Below are positions 1-8,626 of a stretch of DNA of 64,000 nucleotides, piece after piece. Position 1 is the stretch's first letter; the number at the start of each line of letters is the position of its first letter. Source of the DNA: Prevotella sp. (GTDB taxonomy: Bacteria > Bacteroidota > Bacteroidia > Bacteroidales > Bacteroidaceae); the NCBI GenBank assembly GCA_017458225.1, contig JAFTFX010000017.1, positions 1 through 64,000 on the forward strand, given 5' to 3'. The notes beneath the pieces are model-generated. The model had not been told where the DNA came from. It was given only the letters and a program-made list of their open reading frames with translations, and did not search any database. The position numbers and the translations under genes were made by a program.

Positions 1-510
1 ACCTTCGACATCGATGCCAACGGCATTCTGAAGGTCAGCGCCAAGGACAAGGCCACCGGCAAGGAGCAGGCCATCCGCATCGAGGCTTCGTCAGGTCTCT
101 CGCAGGACGAGATCAACCGCATGAAGGCCGAGGCTGAGCAGAACGCTGAGAACGACAAGAAGGAGCGCGAGCGCATCGACAAGATGAACCAGGCCGACTC
201 GATGATCTTCCAGACCGAGACCTTCCTGAACGAGAACGGCGACAAGCTGGGTGCCGACAAGGCCAACGTTGAGCAGGCCGTGCAGCAGCTGAAGGACGCT
301 CACAAGAGCGGTGACATCGCTGCCATCGATAACGCCATCAACAACTTGAACCAGGTGATGCAGGCCGCCTCTGCCAAGATGTACCAGCAGGGTCAGCAGG
401 CCGGTCCTCAGCCCGGTGCCGACGCAGGTCAGCAGTACCAGGGCGGTCAGCAGGCTCAGTCGAACCCCAACGACAACATTCAGGATGCCGACTTCGAGGA
501 GGTGAAGTAA
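1..510 (+). CDS. dnaK: Molecular chaperone DnaK (Hsp70), C-terminal part, 5' truncated by window edge
   Basis: Frame 1 is open from the first base to the TAA at 508-510. The visible 169 residues begin in the substrate-binding beta domain ([20 protein letters not shown]), continue through [10 protein letters not shown] and the alpha-helical lid rich in Glu/Lys, and finish with a Gln/Gly-rich linker and the acidic tail DADFEEVK, matching the EEVD-like ends of bacterial DnaK. The ATPase domain lies to the left of the window. DnaK refolds and holds client proteins in the cytoplasm with DnaJ and GrpE. A hairpin terminator follows 27 bases downstream, so pgeF is probably a separate unit or depends on read-through. 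Identification is secure; only the 5' end is unseen. Confidence 0.97.
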   Translation, partial: TFDIDANGILKVSAKDKATGKEQAIRIEASSGLSQDEINRMKAEAEQNAENDKKERERIDKMNQADSMIFQTETFLNENGDKLGADKANVEQAVQQLKDAHKSGDIAAIDNAINNLNQVMQAASAKMYQQGQQAGPQPGADAGQQYQGGQQAQSNPNDNIQDADFEEVK

Positions 511-536
511 ACATTAGAAATAATATTGTATGACAG

Positions 537-570
537 AATCCGTGTAGTCGCAAGATTGCACGGATTTTTT
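537..570 (+). terminator. Rho-independent terminator after dnaK
   Basis: AATCCGTG (537-544) pairs with CACGGATT (559-566) around a 14-base loop and runs directly into six T residues (565-570). It lies between the dnaK stop and the pgeF start on the same strand, so it should end most dnaK transcripts. Confidence 0.8.
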
Positions 571-584
571 AGGAAAAGAACGGA

Positions 585-1406
585 ATGCAACAGCTACACT
601 ATTATGACTTTGGGGAGGGGGTGACGGCCTTCAGCACTACGCGACGGGGCGGCTATAGCACTGGACAGTACGGCGAGTTCAACATCAACCGCTATTGTGG
701 CGATGACAATGAGCATATCCGGCAGAACCGCACCTTGCTGTGCCGGATGCTCGGCATTGAAGACGACCGTCTGCTGATGCCCCATCAGACGCACGACACA
801 CGCGTGGCACTCATTGACAACGGTTTCCTTGCCCTTTCGGCTGCCGAGCAACAGGCAGCCCTTGAAGGCATCGACGCTGTGATGACAGAGGTGCCTGGCT
901 TGTGCATCGGCGTGAGCACAGCCGACTGCATCCCCATCCTGCTCTATGACCCTGAGCACCGTGCTGTCTGCGCTGTTCATGCAGGATGGCGAGGCACCGT
1001 AGGGCGTATTGTCCAGAAAGCCGTGACGGCCATGACCGCTGCTTATGGTTCCCGACCCGACATGATTCTGGCACAGATAGGACCGGGCATCAGCCTCGAC
1101 AGTTTCGAGGTGGGCCAAGAGGTGTACGACGCTTTCGCAGCTGCCGGCTTCAACATGTCGGCCATCAGTCGCCGCTATTCTTCCCGTCCACAGCCGTCGT
1201 CGAGCACCCTCAGCAACATGGAACTGCTTGAGAAATGGCACATCGACCTGCCGGCATGCAATCGCCTGCAGCTGTTGGACTGCGGCCTGCAGCCAGCAGC
1301 CATCACGCTCAGCGGCATCTGCACCTACAAGCAACACGACACCTTTTTCTCTGCCCGCCGGCTGGGCATCAACTCAGGCCGCATCTTCACTGGCATCATG
1401 ATTTGA
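585..1406 (+). CDS. pgeF: Peptidoglycan editing factor / purine nucleoside phosphorylase, YfiH/laccase-domain family
   Basis: The 273-residue product has the family zinc triad: H70 in PHQTH, C115 in STADC and H132 in VHAGWRGT, plus the following QIGPGIS block. Family members (DUF152, YfiH, YlmD) are cytoplasmic; they have been reported as multi-substrate purine nucleoside phosphorylases/adenosine deaminases and, in E. coli, as editing the L-Ala position of peptidoglycan precursors. Length is normal for the family. The start at 585 lies 15 bases past the dnaK terminator and has no clear Shine-Dalgarno sequence, usual in this phylum. Older annotations call it polyphenol oxidase. Confidence 0.93.
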   Translation: MQQLHYYDFGEGVTAFSTTRRGGYSTGQYGEFNINRYCGDDNEHIRQNRTLLCRMLGIEDDRLLMPHQTHDTRVALIDNGFLALSAAEQQAALEGIDAVMTEVPGLCIGVSTADCIPILLYDPEHRAVCAVHAGWRGTVGRIVQKAVTAMTAAYGSRPDMILAQIGPGISLDSFEVGQEVYDAFAAAGFNMSAISRRYSSRPQPSSSTLSNMELLEKWHIDLPACNRLQLLDCGLQPAAITLSGICTYKQHDTFFSARRLGINSGRIFTGIMI

Positions 1407-1432
1407 TTGTTTAACCGTTAATGGGCGATTAG

Positions 1433-2296
1433 CTATTTTATGAATAGTTTTTTTCCGTTAATGATGTACACCCCTTTATTTGGTTCTCCTTGAACACGAA
1501 GTCCATCAAGTCTGTAAACCCTATTTTGGTTATTGAAAGGGACTCCAGCTTTTACATTGTCAACAGATAGAATATTTTTCAGTTGGTCAAATTCGTAAAG
1601 CAATACACCTTTTCTCTCGAATCTTACAACATGGAAATATTCTTCATAGAAAGTATGCCAAGTACCAATATACCAATTTTCAAAAACTGACAGATGTTCA
1701 CCGATATTGCCAATTGTTCTTATGCGACTGGGATTCTTGGCTAATGGAGTGTCTTCCAAATACCATTTACTGTCAATAAAGTCATACTTTATTCCATCGA
1801 GTAATTGAATTTTTCCTATTGAATCTATGAGCATGCTGCCGGAGCCGGGATTCGACTTGGGTATTTCTTTCCCTACTTCCCACTGAAAATCGTAGGCTAA
1901 ATATTCAGCATGAAGTTGATCGCTATAGCACCACACTTTTCCATTGTCTTCGCGAATATAAAAGTTTTTCGACATATTATTATAGGAAGATTTCCAGTCT
2001 TCTTCCTTAATAGCCGAGTATGGAGTTTTTGCAGCAAAGGTGCAATAGTCGCAGTCAACGATTTTATAGGTCTTTGTCCCTATAATTGTGTCACGGGGAG
2101 TGACGACAGAACGGCGATAGATGTGCTCAACAGTGCGTTCGGACGATGAGTGCCCCTCATAGTCCATGAACCATTCTTCTACCCATTTTGTACCTATGGG
2201 ATAACACTCTTCGACTATTTGCGCAGTTGCGGGAATATATAGAATGGAACCCACAACAGCAAAAAGGCTCTTCAAAAATGTATTCTTATTCTCCAT
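1433..2296 (-). CDS. Secreted protein of unknown function with T9SS-type C-terminal tail
   Basis: The 287-residue product starts with a signal peptide (hydrophobic core near residues 9-22, cleavage probably after ATA in the PATAQ segment). The body has no family I recognise. The C-terminus reads VYRLDGLRVQ..GVYIINGKKLFIK, the pattern of the short sorting or anchoring tails seen on many Prevotella and Bacteroides exported proteins. It lies 26 bases downstream of the C25 peptidase gene on the same strand, so the two are probably co-transcribed. The DNA is clearly more AT-rich than dnaK, pgeF or the S41 protease gene, which suggests an accessory origin. Confidence 0.75.
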   Translation of the reverse strand: MENKNTFLKSLFAVVGSILYIPATAQIVEECYPIGTKWVEEWFMDYEGHSSSERTVEHIYRRSVVTPRDTIIGTKTYKIVDCDYCTFAAKTPYSAIKEEDWKSSYNNMSKNFYIREDNGKVWCYSDQLHAEYLAYDFQWEVGKEIPKSNPGSGSMLIDSIGKIQLLDGIKYDFIDSKWYLEDTPLAKNPSRIRTIGNIGEHLSVFENWYIGTWHTFYEEYFHVVRFERKGVLLYEFDQLKNILSVDNVKAGVPFNNQNRVYRLDGLRVQGEPNKGVYIINGKKLFIK

Positions 2297-2322
2297 AATT
2301 CAACTTATTAGAAGCCATGTAT

Positions 2323-4551
2323 TTATTTGATAATTATTTTCTCGGATTTAACATCTCCATTTACCACACCAGTAGCCACATAAATACCAGGTCGCCAACT
2401 TGAAGTATCAATCAATAATTCCGCTTCAGTCACCTTTGTGGAGTAATTGCATTCTCCAGTCAAAGCATTGGAAACACTTAATAGCCAACCATTTGGTATG
2501 TCTTCATGAGAAACTGAAATGTTAGAGTTGTTTTCATCAATTTGAGATAAATAGGCAAAAACTTTGTTCGAACCTTGATTCTGCACGTTGAACAATATTG
2601 GACTAGGCCCAATATTGCCAGTGGCAGGCGTGATATTTCTATAAATCTGTGGAATGTAATTATGTTTAAAAACAGCTATGTCACAAGTGTCTTGCAAAAC
2701 GAAACTGGCTTGATTTGTATTTCTGAAAACAAGCTTATTCCCATTTCTGAATTTTGCCACAACTGTGCTACCATTGAGACACTCTATTCCTGCCGTGTTC
2801 AAAAAGTTGTTCTTATACAATCTTACTCCTAAAATTCCTACATTTCCTTCAAAATGATTAAATGGAATAGGTACCGATGTAAAAATCTCCAATTCGGGAT
2901 CTCCTATGGGATTAGTAGATATTTGAAGAAAATGGTATAGAATATCTGTGTTTGCTTGTTCTATATTATCTAATTTAGCCATAGACGCTACTGCTGCAAA
3001 TCTATAAGGCTCATTCGAAGGAAGTCCAGTAAAAAGGTTTTTAAAGAAACAACCATCTATTCGGAATGAATAAGTTAGGGTGTCTATTGAAACACCATAT
3101 CCCTCTCTTGAACTTCCCAAATATGCTATTGCGCCACCATTGGGATTGCGTATAAGGCTTTCGCTCAAACAGATTTCATTATCAAAGGCATTCGTATGAC
3201 ATGCATTGGTCACTATTACAGAAGGATGAGTGTTCGTTTGAGTATTTGCGAAATTAATATCGTAGCAATCAAAGGTATTATTGGCGATTTTCAAAACCCA
3301 AGAAGATTCATTACCATGTGAACACTCATGTATTAAATTATAGCCTCTATTTATTTCATACCAAATATTACTACTCTCTGCAAATCTCGTAATGCTATCA
3401 GGCAAAAAACTTGATTGTTCGTACATATAATATTTGGTTCCGTTCCAATAATTTCTGATATAGTGATTATAAAGTGTGTCATTGAAAGCGCTAGCTTTAG
3501 GTCTATATACATCAGAAACATATCCAGTCAGCAATAATCTACCTGCGGCATCTGGATTTGTAACGTCGCGCTCATAGCGGAGCAATTTATTAATATAGCC
3601 TAATACTTGCTGAGAAGTTCTAACAGGTAATCTTGAAAGATATACACCAGGATTAAATGAGATATTATCTGTTACTTCTCCATAGTAACCATTATGGTTC
3701 CCATCCCAATCAAAAGAATTTGTAAAACAAGCATAATATAAATCAGAAGGTGTAAGATCTCCTGTGACGAAATCGCACATCCTGGATGGAACGATAGTGT
3801 CATCGCCACCTAAAAGAACCCATTTCGTAGCATGATTATCCTTGTAGTCTTTAATACAACGTTTTATTGCTAATTGATAATCATCACCCTCTTGTTGATA
3901 ATTATCGTAAATAGTTTCAACATCAATAATGGCTGTATTCAGACCTTTTAACTCTTTCCATTCTAACAGACTATCGAAACTTTCCTTAAGAGTTTGGTTT
4001 GTTATTACCAAATAATCTATTGTGTCCGTTATTACCGCTATGTTTCTTTGTTGATGTGGGGTAGAAAGATGATAGGACGTTAAATTGATACGTATGTCTG
4101 ATACAAAATACAATTTTCCATTTTCATAAAGGAATGGGGTAATCAATAAATTTAAATACTTATCAGCAACACGATGTACAATTCCACCATTAATTACAGG
4201 GTATGAAATATCCTTTTGAGCACTTGTGTAGCTTGAGAATATCTCTCCATTAGTTGTATAAACAGCAGGATTTGCTGACATTATCACATTTGAAGATATA
4301 AGAATTTTGCTATAGTCAACATCATAGTTCACGCTGTCCACATCGATTGATAAAGGAAAATGGCAAGAGAAGTAAGGAAATGCAGGAGCAGAGGGGCCGC
4401 CATACATTAGAGTTTTTTGATTGGAATTTATATAGGTAATTCCCTCTTTGTTATTGATTTGAAAATCTTCCAATTGGAAATGAAAATCTCTTGTTTGCCC
4501 ATAAACAAGTATATAAGCAAATAAAAAAGCGAATGTTAATAGATTTTTCAT
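2323..4551 (-). CDS. Gingipain-type C25 family cysteine peptidase, secreted
   Basis: The 742-residue product has an N-terminal signal peptide (ending near VYGQ) and a caspase-like C25 fold region. The probable catalytic His is H412 in HECSHGNESSW and the nucleophile is C451 in VTNACHTNAF, followed by SLIRNPNGGAIAYLGSS, which aligns with gingipain cores. The end (RPGIYVATG...KIIIK) resembles a T9SS sorting domain. It is much shorter than PorU, the C25 sortase of the T9SS, so it is more likely a secreted substrate-type peptidase than PorU. The gene is AT-rich relative to its flanks, has its own -7 box at 4581-4588, and leads a two-gene unit with the secreted protein at 1433. Confidence 0.85.
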   Translation of the reverse strand: MKNLLTFAFLFAYILVYGQTRDFHFQLEDFQINNKEGITYINSNQKTLMYGGPSAPAFPYFSCHFPLSIDVDSVNYDVDYSKILISSNVIMSANPAVYTTNGEIFSSYTSAQKDISYPVINGGIVHRVADKYLNLLITPFLYENGKLYFVSDIRINLTSYHLSTPHQQRNIAVITDTIDYLVITNQTLKESFDSLLEWKELKGLNTAIIDVETIYDNYQQEGDDYQLAIKRCIKDYKDNHATKWVLLGGDDTIVPSRMCDFVTGDLTPSDLYYACFTNSFDWDGNHNGYYGEVTDNISFNPGVYLSRLPVRTSQQVLGYINKLLRYERDVTNPDAAGRLLLTGYVSDVYRPKASAFNDTLYNHYIRNYWNGTKYYMYEQSSFLPDSITRFAESSNIWYEINRGYNLIHECSHGNESSWVLKIANNTFDCYDINFANTQTNTHPSVIVTNACHTNAFDNEICLSESLIRNPNGGAIAYLGSSREGYGVSIDTLTYSFRIDGCFFKNLFTGLPSNEPYRFAAVASMAKLDNIEQANTDILYHFLQISTNPIGDPELEIFTSVPIPFNHFEGNVGILGVRLYKNNFLNTAGIECLNGSTVVAKFRNGNKLVFRNTNQASFVLQDTCDIAVFKHNYIPQIYRNITPATGNIGPSPILFNVQNQGSNKVFAYLSQIDENNSNISVSHEDIPNGWLLSVSNALTGECNYSTKVTEAELLIDTSSWRPGIYVATGVVNGDVKSEKIIIK

Positions 4552-4580
4552 ATAAACAAAAGATTTTAATGTTATTTTTG

Positions 4581-4588
4581 CAAAAATA
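4581..4588 (-). promoter_or_regulatory. Bacteroidetes -7 box for the C25 peptidase gene
   Basis: On the minus strand this reads TATTTTTG, an exact TAnnTTTG match, 30 bases before the ATG at 4551. Confidence 0.6.
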
Positions 4589-4741
4589 GTGAATTGTTAG
4601 AAAAATCCAACACTTTTGTGCTGATTTTTTTTATATTTTTAACTTCATTCTATAGCTAATGCCGTCCCGAAGAGGAAGAATTCGACCCAAATCAAGCGAA
4701 CAACTCAAATGCTGCACAATCTGACGCAAATTACATGGCGC

Positions 4742-5200
4742 TCACTCCTGCTTCTTTTTCAGTGTGATGTTGATTTCAACCTGTCTCTCATTGTTGATTG
4801 TCTTGATGTCTTTGTTCCAAAGTCTCTCGTAAATATCTATCGTATCGCTTTGGAACTCGCCGCCGTTAGCCTCGCCGTCGATATCCTCAACAATCAGCTT
4901 GGCATGGTCAGGCAGCCAGCTCCTGAACATCTGATATTCCCCCACAGAATCAGTTAATGTCGAGTCAACCGTAACAGCCCTGTCCAGATAATCAGGATGG
5001 ATATTTTTCAGCGTGGTCTTGATGCCTTGAACCGGAATACTGTCTTCGTCCATGATGGTGCCATAGACATTATAGTCATAGTCCGGACCTGGGGCATACG
5101 ATACTATAATGTTCTCATCATCTGAAGAACATCCATACCCTACCATTGCGAGCAAAACGCTCAGTACTGCGTTGTACCAACGATTAAATCTTACTTTCAT
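4742..5200 (-). CDS. Radical SAM-associated putative lipoprotein, copy A
   Basis: I start the gene at 5200 because the product then begins MKVRFNRWYNAVLSVLLAMV with the lipobox GYGC, identical to the paralogue at 7083. Upstream in-frame codons give no signal peptide. The mature part has a carboxypeptidase-regulatory-like pattern (GTIMDEDSIPVQGIKTTL...TDSVGEYQ) and shares VEDIDGEANGGEFQSDTIDI with copy B. Members of this lipoprotein family occur next to TIGR04133-type radical SAM enzymes in Bacteroidetes. It is presumably exported and lipid-anchored; its function is unknown. Unlike copy B it points away from the radical SAM gene, on the far side of the S41 protease gene and in inverted orientation. 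Confidence 0.8.
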   Translation of the reverse strand: MKVRFNRWYNAVLSVLLAMVGYGCSSDDENIIVSYAPGPDYDYNVYGTIMDEDSIPVQGIKTTLKNIHPDYLDRAVTVDSTLTDSVGEYQMFRSWLPDHAKLIVEDIDGEANGGEFQSDTIDIYERLWNKDIKTINNERQVEINITLKKKQE

Positions 5201-5283
5201 AGTCTTTTCTGTTTTTTGATTGTTAATTTGATTGTCAATGCTACTATAAAAATAGGATGTATCGAGAAACCTTGCATGAAAGC
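5126..5283 (-). repeat. Inverted duplication, left arm (leader and 5' end of lipoprotein copy A)
   Basis: The 158-base arm matches 7000-7157 in reverse complement without gaps, with about 10 mismatches by hand count. The leader bases nearest the gene and the first 17 coding bases (79 bases in all) are identical; the later coding differences are synonymous. Confidence 0.9.
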
Positions 5284-5361
5284 ACATGCGTTTTACGGTT
5301 CTTTAACAATTAATGGACGTTTTAAGCATCTTTTTCAGCGTGTTGTATAAGCGATTTTAGC

Positions 5362-5369
5362 TACCTTTG
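5362..5369 (+). promoter_or_regulatory. Bacteroidetes -7 box for the S41 protease gene
   Basis: TACCTTTG matches TAnnTTTG exactly and lies 38 bases before the ATG at 5408. Confidence 0.6.
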
Positions 5370-5407
5370 CACTCGAATATGGTAAAAAAAATTACATTGT
5401 TCTGGAT

Positions 5408-6973
5408 ATGAAACGACTTTTTTTAGCTGCCGTCGGGCTTTGCTTCGCATTGGGAATGCAGGCACAAAGCTATAGTCAGGATGGCCTGCGCAAGCTGAGC
5501 ATTGCAGAGATGGCCATCACCAATCTCTATGTAGACACCGTCAACGAGACGAAACTGGTGGAGGATGCCATCCGCGGCATGCTGGAAAAACTGGATCCGC
5601 ACAGCAGCTACAGCACCCCCCAGGAGACGAAGCAGATGAACGAACCGCTGAACGGGTCGTTCGAAGGCATCGGTGTGCAGTTCAATATGATGGAAGACAC
5701 GCTGGTGGTCATCCAGACCATCACCAAGGGCCCGTCGGAGAAGGCTGGCATTCTGGCTGGCGACCGCATCGTGAGCGTGAACGACACGGCTATTGCTGGT
5801 GTGAAGATGAGCCGCGAGGAAATTATGCGCCGTCTGCGCGGACCGAAGGGAACCACCGCCCGTTTGGGGGTCATCCGTCCGGGCATTGCCGACCGTCTGC
5901 TGTTCAAGGTGGTGCGCGACAAGATTCCCGTGAAGTCGATTGATGCCGCCTATATGATACGGCCTGCAGTGGGCCTGATACGCATCGGTAACTTCGGTGC
6001 CACCACCTATGATGAGTTCATGACAGCCATGAGGGAGCTGAAGAGCCAAGGCATGGTAGATCTTGTCCTGGACCTGCAGGGCAACGGGGGCGGCTATCTG
6101 CAGGCCGCTGCCGACATCGCGTCGGAGTTTCTGTCGCATGGCGACCTGATTGTCTATACCGAAGGGCGGCGCGTGTCCCGTCACGACTATAAGGCCCACA
6201 CCAATGGCATGTTCCGCGACGGCAAAGTGGTGGTGCTGGTCGATGAATACACGGCTTCGGCTGCCGAGATTGTGACGGGTGCCATTCAGGACCACGACCG
6301 CGGACAGGTGGTGGGCCGCCGCACATTCGGCAAGGGACTGGTGCAGCGCCCCATCGACCTGCCCGACGGCTCGATGATCCGACTGACCGTTGCCCACTAC
6401 TACACCCCCTCGGGCCGCTGCATACAGAAGCCCTACGAGAAGGGTAAGCAGAAGGACTACGCTATGGACGTGGCCAACCGCCTGAAGCATGGCGAGCTGA
6501 CCAACAAGGACTCGATACACTTTGCCGACTCGCTGAAGTTCCTGACGCTCCATGAGCACCGCGTGGTCTATGGTGGCGGCGGCATCATGCCCGACCACTT
6601 TGTGCCACTCGACACCACGCGCTACACCAAGCTGCACCGCGAACTGGTGGCCAAGAATGTCGTGGTGGGCCAGAACCTGCGCTATATGGACCAGAACCGC
6701 AAGCAGTTGCTGAAGCACTATCCCACATTTGCCGACTTCAAGCAGTCCTACAAAGTGCCTCAGTCGCTCATTGACCGCATCCTGGCCGAGGGCGAGAAGC
6801 AGAACGTCAAGGCGAAGGACGACGACGAACTGCAGCACACGCTGCCCGTGCTGAAGACGCAGCTGAAGGCACTCATCGCCCGCGACCTGTGGGACATGAG
6901 CGAATACTACAGTGTGTTCAACGAGAATAGCGAAATCGTTAAGAAAGCACTGGAAGTGCTGCAAATCCAGTAA
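5408..6973 (+). CDS. S41 family carboxyl-terminal processing peptidase (CtpA/Prc-like)
   Basis: The 521-residue product has a signal peptide (to about MQAQS, residue 21), a PDZ domain (about 85-165, with SFEGIGVQFN and GPSEKAGILAGDRI) and the S41 core. The catalytic Ser is S284 in YTASAAE and the Lys is K309 in RRTFGKG, spaced 25 residues apart as in Tsp/CtpA. Such proteases cut periplasmic or envelope proteins near their C-termini. The extension after residue 350 is typical of Bacteroidetes members. It is flanked on both sides by inverted copies of a lipoprotein gene, an unusual arrangement. It has its own -7 box, so it is probably transcribed alone. Confidence 0.93.
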   Translation: MKRLFLAAVGLCFALGMQAQSYSQDGLRKLSIAEMAITNLYVDTVNETKLVEDAIRGMLEKLDPHSSYSTPQETKQMNEPLNGSFEGIGVQFNMMEDTLVVIQTITKGPSEKAGILAGDRIVSVNDTAIAGVKMSREEIMRRLRGPKGTTARLGVIRPGIADRLLFKVVRDKIPVKSIDAAYMIRPAVGLIRIGNFGATTYDEFMTAMRELKSQGMVDLVLDLQGNGGGYLQAAADIASEFLSHGDLIVYTEGRRVSRHDYKAHTNGMFRDGKVVVLVDEYTASAAEIVTGAIQDHDRGQVVGRRTFGKGLVQRPIDLPDGSMIRLTVAHYYTPSGRCIQKPYEKGKQKDYAMDVANRLKHGELTNKDSIHFADSLKFLTLHEHRVVYGGGGIMPDHFVPLDTTRYTKLHRELVAKNVVVGQNLRYMDQNRKQLLKHYPTFADFKQSYKVPQSLIDRILAEGEKQNVKAKDDDELQHTLPVLKTQLKALIARDLWDMSEYYSVFNENSEIVKKALEVLQIQ

Positions 6974-6999
6974 TAGTTAAAGAATCATAAAGTATCGGC

Positions 7000-7157
7000 G
7001 CTTTCATGCAAGATTTTCTGATACATCCTATTTTTATAGTAGCATTGACAATCAAATTAACAATCAAAAAACAGAAAAGACTATGAAAGTAAGATTTAAC
7101 CGATGGTACAACGCAGTGCTGAGCGTTTTGCTCGCAATGGTGGGGTATGGGTGCTCT
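7000..7157 (+). repeat. Inverted duplication, right arm (leader and 5' end of lipoprotein copy B)
   Basis: Reverse-complement partner of 5126-5283. The two arms enclose the S41 protease gene, leaving about 1.7 kb between them. The identical part includes 62 bases of leader before the ATG at 7083. Confidence 0.9.
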
Positions 7158-7550
7158 GAGGAGGATCAAATGGATGAGTATGGCCCTCCTATCGATATGT
7201 ATGGCACAGCCCCTTTCACCTATAGTATTCATGGCGCTGTCATGGACGAAGACAGCATTCCCGTTCAGGGCATCAAGGCTACGCTGCAGAACATTCGTCC
7301 TGATAGTACAACACAGATAGTCACTCATGACTCGACACTGACTGATTCCGTGGGTGAATATCGGCTGGGCGTTTTAAGCTACCACATGAGCGTTGACACG
7401 AAGCTGGTTGTTGAGGATATCGACGGTGAGGCCAATGGCGGTGAGTTCCAAAGCGATACGATTGATATCGCCAAAATGATGCTCGAGGGCAAAGGCTTTG
7501 ACGGTGGCAACCTGCAAGTAGACATCACACTAAAAAAGAAAGCGGAATGA
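7083..7550 (+). CDS. Radical SAM-associated putative lipoprotein, copy B
   Basis: The 155-residue lipoprotein has the same first 23 residues as copy A and the lipobox GYGC. It carries GAVMDEDSIPVQGIKATL and VEDIDGEANGGEFQ, the regions most conserved between the copies. Its TGA overlaps the start of the radical SAM gene as ATGA (7547-7550), so the two are translationally coupled. In Bacteroidetes this lipoprotein family (TIGR04134-type, from memory) is paired with the adjacent SPASM enzyme, which suggests that the lipoprotein or something it binds is the enzyme's target. That link is inferred from context only. Mature product expected on the periplasmic or outer face of a membrane. Confidence 0.85.
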   Translation: MKVRFNRWYNAVLSVLLAMVGYGCSEEDQMDEYGPPIDMYGTAPFTYSIHGAVMDEDSIPVQGIKATLQNIRPDSTTQIVTHDSTLTDSVGEYRLGVLSYHMSVDTKLVVEDIDGEANGGEFQSDTIDIAKMMLEGKGFDGGNLQVDITLKKKAE

Positions 7551-8626
7551 AACCTACACCCTTAACACTCAAGAAGAAAGTGGCACTGGAACTCTGGCGA
7601 CAGAAAGAGGCACTGGTGCGCCAAGAGCATCCGCTGAGACAACTGTTCTGGGAGTGCACCCTGCGCTGCGACCTGAAGTGCCGGCACTGCGGCAGCGACT
7701 GCAAGATGCAGGATGCTTCGAAAGACATGCCGCGCGAAGACTTCCTGCGCGTGCTCGACTCCATAGCCCTGAAGCTCGACCCACACCAGGTGTTTGTTAT
7801 CATCTCTGGTGGAGAACCGCTCATGCGCAACGACATTGAGCAGTGTGGGGCCGAGATACATCGGCGAGGCTTCCCTTGGGGCATGGTGACCAACGCGCTC
7901 CACCTGACACCCCAGCGCTACCGTGCTCTGCTCGCTGCCGGCATGCGGTCGATGGCCGTCAGCCTCGACGGACTTGAGGACGACCACAACTGGATGCGCG
8001 GCAACAACCATAGTTTCCAGATGGTCAATCAGGCCATTGATATGCTGGTGTCGACAAAGGACTTCCTCTTCGACATCGTCACGTGCGTCAACCGCCGTAA
8101 CTATCCTCACCTGAACGACATCAAGGAGTTCCTCATCAGCAAGGGGGTGAAGCGCTGGCGTGTGTTCACTGTTTTCCCAATGGGGCGTGCCGTTTTCGAC
8201 CCCGACATGCGACTGACCAACGAAGAGTTTCGCGGCGTGTTCGACTTCATCAGGCAGACGCGCCAGGAGGGTCGCATCCGCGCTGACTATGGCTGCGAGG
8301 GATTCTTGGGCAACTACGAAGGCGAGGTGCGCAACCGTCTGTTCTCCTGTCAGGCCGGCATCACCGTGGGTTCCGTGATGGCCGACGGCTCGATAGCCGC
8401 GTGCAGCAGCATTCGTTCCGACTATCATCAGGGAAACATCTACAAAGACGATTTCCTCGACGTGTGGGAAAACCGCTATGCCGCCTATCGCCACAGGGAG
8501 TGGATGCGTCAGGACGAGTGTGCCGACTGCAGCTACTTCCGCTATTGTCAGGGCAACGGCATGCACCTGCGCGACGGCAATGGCAAACTGCTGCTATGCC
8601 ACTTAAACAGGTTGAAGAATACTTAG
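7547..8626 (+). CDS. Radical SAM/SPASM protein, lipoprotein-associated (TIGR04133-like)
   Basis: The 359-residue enzyme has the radical SAM motif C41-x3-C45-x2-C48 (CDLKCRHC), SGGEP near residue 86, and a C-terminal SPASM region with several Cys (CQAGITVGSV, AACSSIR, CADCSYFRYC). It would bind a [4Fe-4S] cluster with S-adenosylmethionine, and probably auxiliary clusters, to make a radical modification of a peptide or protein. Related SPASM enzymes mature peptides or sulfatases. Its start overlaps the lipoprotein stop, and its last 24 bases overlap the convergent ybeY gene. The true substrate cannot be told from sequence. Confidence 0.9.
   Translation: MKPTPLTLKKKVALELWRQKEALVRQEHPLRQLFWECTLRCDLKCRHCGSDCKMQDASKDMPREDFLRVLDSIALKLDPHQVFVIISGGEPLMRNDIEQCGAEIHRRGFPWGMVTNALHLTPQRYRALLAAGMRSMAVSLDGLEDDHNWMRGNNHSFQMVNQAIDMLVSTKDFLFDIVTCVNRRNYPHLNDIKEFLISKGVKRWRVFTVFPMGRAVFDPDMRLTNEEFRGVFDFIRQTRQEGRIRADYGCEGFLGNYEGEVRNRLFSCQAGITVGSVMADGSIAACSSIRSDYHQGNIYKDDFLDVWENRYAAYRHREWMRQDECADCSYFRYCQGNGMHLRDGNGKLLLCHLNRLKNT

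Noticed and set aside
2323..4551. Assignment of the C25 peptidase as PorU (T9SS sortase)
   Set aside because: Much shorter than PorU and in an accessory setting; no PorU-type N-terminal extension.
5423..6964. Long antisense frame opposite the S41 protease
   Set aside because: Sense frame has signal peptide, PDZ and catalytic residues; the antisense product has none.
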